Assembly: GCA_002697505.1 (NCBI GenBank)
Contig: NZWA01000033.1
Span: 18,106 to 24,013, forward strand
Reading direction: 5' to 3'
From: Flavobacteriales bacterium
Lineage (GTDB): Bacteria; Bacteroidota; Bacteroidia; Flavobacteriales; BACL11
DNA length: 5,908 bases
The notes under the pieces were generated by a model. The model was not told the origin of the DNA, ran no database searches, and saw only the letters and a program-made list of their open reading frames with translations. The translations under genes and the position numbers were made by a program. Shown here in pieces: positions 1 to 5,702 of the stretch (positions are counted from its first letter, which is position 1; the number at the start of each line of letters is the position of its first letter).

Positions 1-141
1 AACACCTTTATTTTGAAAATCTAAAAATACAGATGCATGTTTATCATTACTACATATTGTATCTTGACCATAAATAACTACTTTTTGAGCATTTAATTGA
101 TTAAACAAGAATATAAACAAAAAAAATATAAATCGTTTCAC
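1..141 (-). CDS. Secreted protein, N-terminal fragment (GTG start, runs off left edge)
   Basis: The minus strand has an open frame from a GTG at 141-139 to the window edge, giving 47 residues. It begins MKRFIFFLFIFLFNQLNAQ: a short basic N-terminus, a hydrophobic core of about 12 residues, and an LNA|Q cleavage site typical of Bacteroidota Sec signal peptides. The mature part starts QKVVIYGQDTICSNDKHASV. The TIC-containing strand pattern loosely resembles the start of Ig-like domains in flavobacterial surface proteins, but too little is visible for a family call. The start is chosen because it puts the basic residues just before the hydrophobic core; the ATG 2 nt upstream (143-141) is followed directly by TGA. 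A TAnnTTTG box lies 4 nt upstream. The gene follows dnaK on the same strand but lies beyond its terminator, so it is probably transcribed separately. Export is well supported; function is unknown. Confidence 0.7.
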   Translation of the reverse strand, partial: MKRFIFFLFIFLFNQLNAQKVVIYGQDTICSNDKHASVFLDFQNKGV

Positions 142-145
142 ATTG

Positions 146-153
146 CAAATATA
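146..153 (-). promoter_or_regulatory. Bacteroidota -7 box (TATATTTG) for the GTG-start gene
   Basis: Read on the minus strand, 153-146 is TATATTTG, a full match to the Bacteroidota primary-sigma -7 element TAnnTTTG, and it continues as TTTGCA. It directly abuts the T-tract of the dnaK terminator and ends 4 nt before the GTG start at 141. No TTG lies at the expected spacing of about 17-23 nt upstream; the nearest TTG, in the terminator loop, is only 12 nt away. The box is a sequence match only. Its activity, and the leaderless start it implies, are inferences. Confidence 0.45.
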
Positions 154-180
154 AAAAAAGCCCTGCAAATTCAGGGCTTT
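153..180 (-). terminator. Rho-independent terminator of dnaK
   Basis: On the minus strand, 180-172 (AAAGCCCTG) pairs perfectly with 165-157 (CAGGGCTTT) around a 6-nt loop (171-166). The stem has a GC-rich core and runs into seven T residues (159-153). It begins 25 nt after the dnaK stop codon, the classic form and place for an intrinsic terminator. Read on the plus strand the stem is followed only by TTTAGCTTT, so termination is clearly stronger in the dnaK direction. Confidence 0.9.
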
Positions 181-204
181 AGCTTTACAGATAGAAAACA
201 ATAA

Positions 205-2103
205 CTATTCCTTCACCTCTTCAAACTCCACATCTGTAACATCATCATCTGCATTTGTAGATGAATCGTTGTTAGATTTAGAAGAGTCTTTGGCATCTCC
301 TTGAGTAGCTTTATACATCTCCTCGGAAGCAGCTTTCCAAGCATTGTTGATTTTTTCCATAGCTAAATCAATTAAAGCAACATCTTTCTTCTCATGTACT
401 TCTTTTAATTCTTTAAGTGCTTCTTCTATTGGTTTTTTCTTGTCTTCAGACAACTTATCACCATACTCTTTCAGTTGTTTTTCAGTTTGGAAAATCATAG
501 CATCTGCACTATTAATTTTATCTATTTTTTCTTTTGCTTCTTTATCTGCTTCAGAATTAGCCTCTGCTTCCTCTTTCATTTTTTTAATATCTTCTTCTGA
601 CAAACCAGATGAAGCTTCTATCTTAATATTTTGAGATTTACCTGTTGCTTTATCTTTAGCAGATACATTTAAAATACCATTAGCATCTATATCAAATGTA
701 ACCTCTATTTGAGGAATACCTCTTGGTGCTGGAGGGATATCTGATAATTGAAATCTACCAATTGATTTATTATCATTAGCCATAGGCCTCTCCCCTTGAA
801 GAACATGTATATCAACAGCTGGCTGATTGTCTGCGGCAGTTGAAAAAACTTCGGATTTTTTTGTTGGAATTGTAGTATTGGCTTCAATAAGTTTTGTCAT
901 AACACCACCCATAGTTTCGATTCCTAATGATAATGGGGTAACATCCAATAATAATACATCTTTAACATCTCCACTAAGAACCCCACCTTGAATAGCCGCA
1001 CCAACTGCAACCACCTCGTCAGGATTCACTCCTTTTGATGGTGACTTTCCAAAATATTTTTCAACTACATTCTGTATTGCGGGTATTCTTGTTGATCCAC
1101 CAACAAGAATTACATCATCAATATCTGATGGAGAAAGACCAGCATCTTTCATTGCAGCTTTACATGGTTTAATTGTATTTTGAATTAATTCATCAGCAAG
1201 CTGCTCAAACTGAGCTCTAGATAGTGTTCTAACAAGGTGCTTTGGTCCAGAGTCAGTAGCAGTAACATAAGGAAGATTTATTTCTGTTTGAGTTGATGAT
1301 GATAGCTCTACTTTAGCTTTTTCTGCTGCTTCTTTTAGTCTTTGTAAAGCCATTGGATCATTTCTTAAATCTATTTTTTCATCTTTTTGAAATTCTTCAG
1401 CCAACCAATCAATAATAACTTGATCAAAATCATCACCTCCCAAATGTGTATCTCCATTAGTAGATTTAACCTCAAAGACACCATCTCCAAGTTCTAAAAT
1501 AGATATATCAAAAGTACCTCCTCCTAAATCAAATACTGCTATTGTTTTATCTTTATCAGTTTTATCTAATCCATACGCCAATGATGCAGCTGTTGGTTCA
1601 TTAATTATTCTTTTAACATCTAGACCTGCAATTTCCCCAGCCTCTTTAGTAGCTTGCCTTTGAGCATCGTTAAAATAAGCTGGTACGGTTACAACAGCTT
1701 CTTTCACAGTAGTTCCAAGATAATCCTCTGCTGTTTTTTTCATTTTTTGCAGAATCATAGCCGATATTTCTTGTGGAGTATATTTTTTTCCATCAATATC
1801 AACTCGTGGTGTATCATTTGCACCTTTTACTACTTTATATGCAACATTTTTAACTTCTTTACTCATTGCTGAAAAACTTTCACCCATAAATCTTTTTATA
1901 GAAGATATAGTTTTTGTCGGGTTAGTAATTGCTTGACGCTTTGCACTATCTCCAACTTTTCTATCACCTCCATCAATAAATGCAACAATAGAAGGTGTAG
2001 TTCTAGCTCCTTCTGCATTTGGTATAACTACAGGCTCATTCCCTTCCATTACAGAAACACATGAATTTGTAGTTCCTAAATCTATTCCGATAATTTTACT
2101 CAT
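205..2103 (-). CDS. dnaK: Molecular chaperone DnaK (Hsp70)
   Basis: This is a 632-residue cytoplasmic Hsp70 of full family length. It is an ATP-driven chaperone that binds exposed hydrophobic peptides and cycles with DnaJ and GrpE, neither of which is encoded here. The ATPase domain (about 1-380) shows IDLGTTNS (7-14), a Lys at 70 in the position of the catalytic Lys of E. coli DnaK, the phosphate-loop DLGGGTFD (192-199), and VILVGGSTRIPAIQNVV (331-347). The interdomain linker is DVLLLDVTP (382-390), followed by the substrate-binding sandwich (about 390-500) and a helical lid. Residues 604-622 form an acidic, Ser/Asn-rich tail ending in EEVKE, close to the EEVK end typical of bacterial DnaK. 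The start gives the canonical MSKIIGIDLG and follows an AT-rich leader without a Shine-Dalgarno sequence. The gene appears monocistronic, with its own terminator at 153-180. The identification is secure. Confidence 0.99.
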   Translation of the reverse strand: MSKIIGIDLGTTNSCVSVMEGNEPVVIPNAEGARTTPSIVAFIDGGDRKVGDSAKRQAITNPTKTISSIKRFMGESFSAMSKEVKNVAYKVVKGANDTPRVDIDGKKYTPQEISAMILQKMKKTAEDYLGTTVKEAVVTVPAYFNDAQRQATKEAGEIAGLDVKRIINEPTAASLAYGLDKTDKDKTIAVFDLGGGTFDISILELGDGVFEVKSTNGDTHLGGDDFDQVIIDWLAEEFQKDEKIDLRNDPMALQRLKEAAEKAKVELSSSTQTEINLPYVTATDSGPKHLVRTLSRAQFEQLADELIQNTIKPCKAAMKDAGLSPSDIDDVILVGGSTRIPAIQNVVEKYFGKSPSKGVNPDEVVAVGAAIQGGVLSGDVKDVLLLDVTPLSLGIETMGGVMTKLIEANTTIPTKKSEVFSTAADNQPAVDIHVLQGERPMANDNKSIGRFQLSDIPPAPRGIPQIEVTFDIDANGILNVSAKDKATGKSQNIKIEASSGLSEEDIKKMKEEAEANSEADKEAKEKIDKINSADAMIFQTEKQLKEYGDKLSEDKKKPIEEALKELKEVHEKKDVALIDLAMEKINNAWKAASEEMYKATQGDAKDSSKSNNDSSTNADDDVTDVEFEEVKE

Positions 2104-2135
2104 TTTTTTAATTTTTAATTATTAATCAAAATGTA
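2104..2135 (-). promoter_or_regulatory. dnaK leader with imperfect -7-like box
   Basis: Minus-strand 2135-2127 reads TACATTTTG, which is the TAnnTTTG element with one extra base between the TA and TTTG halves. It would place a transcription start near 2120 and give a leader of roughly 16-20 nt made almost wholly of A and T. Such a leader suits translation initiation without Shine-Dalgarno pairing. No TTG -33 element sits at normal spacing; the only nearby TTG, at 2144-2142, is 6 nt away. The promoter may be non-canonical or stress-controlled, or lie elsewhere in the spacer. Confidence 0.25.
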
Positions 2136-2156
2136 TATATGCAATTAGAGTGCCAT

Positions 2157-2178
2157 AAAAAACATATTGTTAATATGT
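2157..2178 (-). terminator. AT-rich palindrome plus T-run between the lipoprotein gene and dnaK
   Basis: Arms ACATATT (2162-2168) and AATATGT (2172-2178) are perfect inverted repeats around a 3-nt loop. On the minus strand the hairpin is followed by an unbroken T-run through 2157. This is a weak terminator shape for the lipoprotein gene, whose stop lies 53 nt upstream. With no G-C pair inside the stem beyond the single C-G, it could equally be an operator upstream of dnaK. No other terminator candidate of similar quality is visible in the spacer. Confidence 0.4.
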
Positions 2179-2230
2179 CATTAAAAAAGTGTAATAAAAA
2201 GGTTTCTAGCAGAAAAAATCTGTCATTTTG

Positions 2231-3259
2231 TCATTGACACTGTAGTTGATTCTGCAAATCAGTTAGTATAAAATTTCTATCTAGTGTCAAAAGATGATCT
2301 AAACTACATCTATCTAAATTAAAAAAACTTAATATTCTTGTGCTTCTAGAAGAAAAAACTCCTATTCCATTGTTTATGTTAGTATATTCTAGTCTTTCCT
2401 GAGAAATTCCACTAGATGGTTGATTAATATTTATGTACTTTGTTAATTCAGGACTACCAATACTTATAATTAAATCTAGACTTAAAAAGTTTCTAATTTT
2501 ATTTGGATCCTGAGAAATATTATTTGATAAAAAATTAAAAAACTGTTGACCTTCTAGAATGATTTCTCCATCCTTCACTGGCTGCGATATTATTGGGGCC
2601 TGTTTCCACAAAATACTTAAAGTATCTTTATTATCTTCTAGATAATTAATTTGAAGATCTATTTGATATGTTAAATCTGAATATGAACCATTATAAATAG
2701 CTGAAGACCATCTTATTTTTTTGAAAGGAAAATTAGTATTTCCTGAAGCTGGTGTTGGATCATAAAACCTAAATGGTCCAGAAATATCACTTTTTATTAA
2801 CTCAAAATCAGTAATCAAATTTGTGCTAGAAGTTGTTCTTTCATTATTTTTTTTATTGAGAATTACTAAATTATACACTGCAGATGAATCATCAAATAAA
2901 TCTTCACTATCTGTAAGCATGTAAACAACATTATTTTCAGTTGCAAATGAACCGTCATCATTTTTTTCTATTGTATCAGCTGTAAAGTAAAACCTATTTG
3001 ATGTATCGTTACCAACATAAACACTAACTTCTAAATCATCAACTGGATATTGTATTGAATCATAATTTGTACCCATAGTTACTGCGTCCTCCCTACCTAA
3101 ATAAGATTTATTAATTCTAATACTTTGAAGATCTTGTGTTGGATCCAAAAGGCCATACACAACCATTGTATCTTTGTATGAAGCAGTTACATCAAAATCT
3201 GTTTCACAAGAACATAGAACCATACATATTAGAATAGTAAAATATGATTTGTAATTCAT
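2231..3259 (-). CDS. DUF4249-type outer-envelope lipoprotein
   Basis: This 342-residue protein starts with a lipoprotein signal peptide. Residues 1-17 form a hydrophobic stretch ending in the lipobox LCS|C, with the acylated Cys at 18. The mature start CETDFDVTASYKD, then VVYGLLDP and INKSYLG, and later YININQPSSGI, QERLEYTNINNGIGVFSSR, match the conserved blocks I recall for a Bacteroidota lipoprotein family usually labelled DUF4249. The Glu/Asp-rich residues right after Cys18 (ETDFD) resemble the acidic lipoprotein export signal that sends lipoproteins to the cell surface in this phylum, so an outer-leaflet location is plausible. The molecular role of the family is unknown. Members often lie beside TonB-dependent receptors, but none is seen here. 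The gene has its own TAnnTTTG box 4 nt before the ATG, diverging from the SPOR gene. Lipoprotein status is firm; the family name is from memory. Confidence 0.8.
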   Translation of the reverse strand: MNYKSYFTILICMVLCSCETDFDVTASYKDTMVVYGLLDPTQDLQSIRINKSYLGREDAVTMGTNYDSIQYPVDDLEVSVYVGNDTSNRFYFTADTIEKNDDGSFATENNVVYMLTDSEDLFDDSSAVYNLVILNKKNNERTTSSTNLITDFELIKSDISGPFRFYDPTPASGNTNFPFKKIRWSSAIYNGSYSDLTYQIDLQINYLEDNKDTLSILWKQAPIISQPVKDGEIILEGQQFFNFLSNNISQDPNKIRNFLSLDLIISIGSPELTKYININQPSSGISQERLEYTNINNGIGVFSSRSTRILSFFNLDRCSLDHLLTLDRNFILTDLQNQLQCQ

Positions 3260-3263
3260 AGTA

Positions 3264-3294
3264 CAAACTTATTATTTTAAATTTAAACCTTCAA
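3264..3294 (-). promoter_or_regulatory. Promoter of the DUF4249-type gene (TTG-N20-TAAGTTTG)
   Basis: On the minus strand a TTG at 3294-3292 is followed, 20 nt later, by TAAGTTTG at 3271-3264. Both elements and the spacing fit the Bacteroidota primary-sigma consensus (TTG, about 17-23 nt, TAnnTTTG). The box ends only 4 nt before the ATG at 3259, so transcription would start at or beside the first base of the start codon. Confidence 0.6.
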
Positions 3295-3304
3295 GCAATA
3301 TTTG

Positions 3305-3312
3305 TAAATTTG
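3305..3312 (+). promoter_or_regulatory. -7 box (TAAATTTG) of the SPOR-panB-rluA cluster
   Basis: TAAATTTG is a full TAnnTTTG match and continues as TTTGCA, like the box at 146-153. It lies 15 nt before the ATG at 3328, giving a predicted leader of about 10 nt. No TTG is present 17-23 nt upstream, so the -33 half is missing or degenerate. It is the only good promoter candidate ahead of the three overlapping genes. Confidence 0.5.
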
Positions 3313-3327
3313 CAAAAATTAAATAAG

Positions 3328-4239
3328 ATGAAATATTTTTTATTCTTGCTTTTATTTATCACATCTTCATCAACTAAACTAATATCTCAAAATTTTGTTA
3401 ATGATTCACAAAAGCATAAGTTAATTAATTTAAACACAAAGTTTCCAATTTTAAACCATCAAGAAAAATACAGTCTTATTGACGATAATGAATTTTTAAT
3501 TATTACAAAAAAAAGCAAAAAAAAAGAGTATGTTTTTCTTGACTCAATTTTTAAAAATAATATTACTATAACCGCTAGTTTTTTACTAGGACCCTCAGAT
3601 AATAAAAATACTAGCTTCGGGATAAAAATAGTTTCTTCTGTTGACACTAATCAATATTTAACTATTTTAATAAATAAAAATGGAAAGTTTCGTGTAAATG
3701 AAAATATTTGGAAAAAAAACAATAATTTAAATATAAGTAAAGGTTATAACTACATTAAAGTTATTAGTAACAACAATAAAAGTGAAATATATATTAATAA
3801 TGTATTTGTTGAACTTATTGATATAATAAATTCACAAAATGTTAATGTAGGAATTTGTATTTCATCTCAATCAAAAGCTAGACTATCATATTTTTCAATA
3901 TTAGAAAATAAAGATTCAAAAATTAAAACCTTAACTACAGAATTAACTAAATCGGATGAAAGTAATAGCCTAAACGAAAAAAATCTTATTTTACACAATC
4001 AAAAATCAATCAAAAATCAAATATTTAGTGTTCAAATTGGTACTTATTTAACTGAAAAGGAGTTTTTACTTGATTCAAACAAAATTTGGTTTAAAAAAAC
4101 TAAGCAAAATACTTTCATATATTATTCAGGAAATTTTTTAACTGATATTGAAGCTACAATTCACAAAAATAATCTTGAAAAAAAAGGATATAAGAATATA
4201 TTTGTAAACAAAATAGAAAAACAATCAAATGAAGAATAA
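3328..4239 (+). CDS. Secreted protein: probable beta-sandwich domain plus C-terminal SPOR domain
   Basis: The 303-residue product starts with a signal peptide (about 1-20, cleavage before QNF) and has no lipobox. Residues about 50-192 contain alternating strands (TITASFLLGPS, SFGIKIV, YLTILINKNGKFRV, YNYIKVI, SEIYINNVFVELI, VGICISS). This pattern is like the concanavalin-like sandwiches (DUF1080/LamG type) of flavobacterial secreted proteins. A polar Ser/Asn/Lys linker (about 193-230) leads to residues 231-297, which read as a SPOR domain: FSVQIGTYL, then YYSGNFLTDIEATIHKNNL, then KKGYKNIFVNKI. SPOR domains bind peptidoglycan strands lacking stem peptides, so a periplasmic wall-bound location is inferred. 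The ATG at 3328 is preferred over an in-frame TTG at 3310, which lies inside the -7 box. The gene is very rich in A, Lys, Asn and Ile compared with its neighbours. It overlaps panB by 11 bp. No function is known. Confidence 0.75.
   Translation: MKYFLFLLLFITSSSTKLISQNFVNDSQKHKLINLNTKFPILNHQEKYSLIDDNEFLIITKKSKKKEYVFLDSIFKNNITITASFLLGPSDNKNTSFGIKIVSSVDTNQYLTILINKNGKFRVNENIWKKNNNLNISKGYNYIKVISNNNKSEIYINNVFVELIDIINSQNVNVGICISSQSKARLSYFSILENKDSKIKTLTTELTKSDESNSLNEKNLILHNQKSIKNQIFSVQIGTYLTEKEFLLDSNKIWFKKTKQNTFIYYSGNFLTDIEATIHKNNLEKKGYKNIFVNKIEKQSNEE
3999..4020 (+). repeat. Perfect 11-bp tandem duplication in the SPOR-protein linker
   Basis: TCAAAAATCAA occurs twice head to tail (3999-4009 and 4010-4020), inside the codons for the linker just before the SPOR domain. 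The unit is not a multiple of three, so the copies are read in different frames (around QKS and IKN). Gain or loss of one unit would shift the SPOR domain out of frame. Confidence 0.8.
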
Positions 4240-5041
4240 TACTTACAAAAGAATTACAACAAATTCTCTAAATGAGATGAAGCAAAAAAACGAAAAAATC
4301 ACTATGCTAACTTCATATGATTACACTATGGCTAAAATTATTGATGATTCTGGTATAGATGTAATATTAGTTGGAGATTCTGCATCAAATGTTATGGCTG
4401 GTCATGAAACAACACTTCCAATAACATTAGATCAAATGATTTATCATGCATCTTCAGTTGTTAGAGCTGTCAAAAGATCTCTTGTTGTCGTTGACCTACC
4501 TTTTGGAACTTATCAAGGGAATTCCAAAGAAGCTCTAAACTCAAGTATTAAAATTATGAAAGAAAGTGGTGCACATGCTGTGAAAATGGAAGGAGGATCT
4601 GAAATTTCAGAATCAATACAAAGAATCTTAACTGCTGGAATACCTGTAATGGGTCATCTTGGCTTAACACCACAGTCGATTTACAAATTTGGCACTTACA
4701 CTGTTAGAGCAAAACAAAAAGAAGAAGCTAATAAATTAATAAGTGATGCCAAGCATCTAGAATCAATTGGTTGTTTTGCTTTAGTACTTGAAAAAGTACC
4801 TTCAACTCTTGCAAAAAAAGTTTCGAAAACCGTATCTGTTCCTGTTATTGGAATCGGTGCTGGAAAAGATGTTGATGGTCAAGTATTAGTAACTCATGAC
4901 ATGATTGGAATGACAAAAGAATTTAACCCTAGGTTTTTAAGAAGATATCTTGATCTAGACAACCAAATATCTAATGCAGTAAAAAATTATATTGCTGATG
5001 TGAAAAATCAAGATTTTCCAAATTCAAATGAACAATACTAG
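4229..5041 (+). CDS. panB: 3-methyl-2-oxobutanoate hydroxymethyltransferase
   Basis: PanB transfers a hydroxymethyl group from 5,10-methylenetetrahydrofolate to 2-oxoisovalerate, making ketopantoate, the first committed step to pantothenate and CoA. It is a cytoplasmic TIM-barrel enzyme. The 270 residues match the family length throughout. Expected active-site residues are present: VGDS with Asp50 and Asp89 (Mg2+ ligands, matching Asp45 and Asp84 in E. coli), Lys119 and Glu121 in KMEGG, Glu188 in VLEKVP, and the IGIGAG loop (207-212). GHLGLTPQS and EFNPRFLRRY are also conserved. The ATG at 4229 gives the usual short N-terminus before YKRITT and overlaps the SPOR gene by 11 bp. No Shine-Dalgarno or riboswitch is visible, and coupling to the upstream gene is likely. 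panC and panD are not in the window. Confidence 0.98.
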   Translation: MKNNTYKRITTNSLNEMKQKNEKITMLTSYDYTMAKIIDDSGIDVILVGDSASNVMAGHETTLPITLDQMIYHASSVVRAVKRSLVVVDLPFGTYQGNSKEALNSSIKIMKESGAHAVKMEGGSEISESIQRILTAGIPVMGHLGLTPQSIYKFGTYTVRAKQKEEANKLISDAKHLESIGCFALVLEKVPSTLAKKVSKTVSVPVIGIGAGKDVDGQVLVTHDMIGMTKEFNPRFLRRYLDLDNQISNAVKNYIADVKNQDFPNSNEQY

Positions 5042-5702
5042 TTTAGAAATATTATTTGAAGACAATCACTTAATAATTGTAAACAAAAAATCTGGAGAAA
5101 TTGTTCAAGGAGATAAAACTGGCGATCCTACACTAGCTGAAAATGTTAAGAAATACATTAAAAAAAAGTATAATAAAAAAGGAGATGTTTTTCTTGGGAT
5201 AATTCATAGGCTAGACAGACCAACTTCAGGAATAATTGTCTACGCAAAAACGAGCAAAGCGCTTTCACGTATGAATGAATTATTTAGAAATAATAAAATT
5301 AAAAAAAAATACTGGGCAATTATCGAAAATAAACCGCCACAAGAAGAAGGAAAATTAGAAAACTATTTAATTAAAAATCAAAAACAAAACAAATCATATG
5401 TTGTTGAAAAATCTAAAGGAAAGCTTGCAATTTTATTTTACAAATTGATTAAAAAATTAAAAAATTACTATTTAGTTGAAATAAATTTACAAACAGGAAG
5501 ACATCATCAAATTAGAACACAATTGTCAAAAATCAAATGTTGCATTAAAGGAGATGTCAAATATGGCGCCAAAAGAAGCAATAAAGATATGAGTATAAAT
5601 TTGCACGCACGGTCAATGCAGTTTACCCATCCTGTTAAAAAAATAGAACTAACAGTTACTGCCAAAACACCAAATTCTGATAAAATTTGGAAAGCTATTT
5701 AA
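5028..5702 (+). CDS. RluA-family pseudouridine synthase, no S4 domain
   Basis: This 224-residue enzyme is predicted to convert uridine to pseudouridine in rRNA or tRNA. It shows the RluA-family catalytic motif HRLDRPTSG with the nucleophilic Asp at 63, the conserved Tyr in KKKYWAII (Tyr95), the TGRHHQIRTQL motif with Arg158, GDVKYG (175-180) and LHAR (192-195). It begins directly with the catalytic domain (LEILFEDNHLIIVNKKSG) and lacks the N-terminal S4 RNA-binding domain of RluC and RluD. The target base therefore cannot be read from the sequence and no gene symbol is given. The ATG at 5028 lies inside the end of panB (14-bp overlap), which suggests translational coupling; I recall the panB-RluA pair in other flavobacteria. 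Its stop overlaps that of the convergent peroxidase gene. Confidence 0.93.
   Translation: MNNTSLEILFEDNHLIIVNKKSGEIVQGDKTGDPTLAENVKKYIKKKYNKKGDVFLGIIHRLDRPTSGIIVYAKTSKALSRMNELFRNNKIKKKYWAIIENKPPQEEGKLENYLIKNQKQNKSYVVEKSKGKLAILFYKLIKKLKNYYLVEINLQTGRHHQIRTQLSKIKCCIKGDVKYGAKRSNKDMSINLHARSMQFTHPVKKIELTVTAKTPNSDKIWKAI

Noticed and set aside
344..1872. Open frames on the plus strand opposite dnaK (344-634 and 1654-1872) and a second minus-strand frame at 705-887
   Set aside because: They lie wholly inside dnaK, give low-complexity translations rich in Ser, Phe and Ile, and have no promoter or family motif. They are by-products of dnaK codon use.
2145..2158. CIRCE-like half site (GAGTGCC, minus strand GGCACTC) upstream of dnaK
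   Set aside because: Only one half is present. The 9-nt spacer and the opposite half (GAGTGCTAA) are absent on the dnaK strand, so it cannot be called an HrcA operator.
3310..3327. TTG at 3310 as an upstream start for the SPOR protein
   Set aside because: The codon is part of the TAAATTTG promoter box, so it would precede the transcript. The ATG at 3328 gives a normal signal peptide.
3459..3647. Minus-strand open frame opposite the SPOR-protein gene
   Set aside because: It is antisense to a well-supported gene with signal peptide and SPOR domain, and its poly-Phe/Leu content mirrors the poly-A runs on the other strand.
4080..4228. A riboswitch or separate promoter for panB
   Set aside because: The stretch is coding sequence for the SPOR domain; no TAnnTTTG box or conserved leader structure stands out, and panB overlaps the upstream gene.
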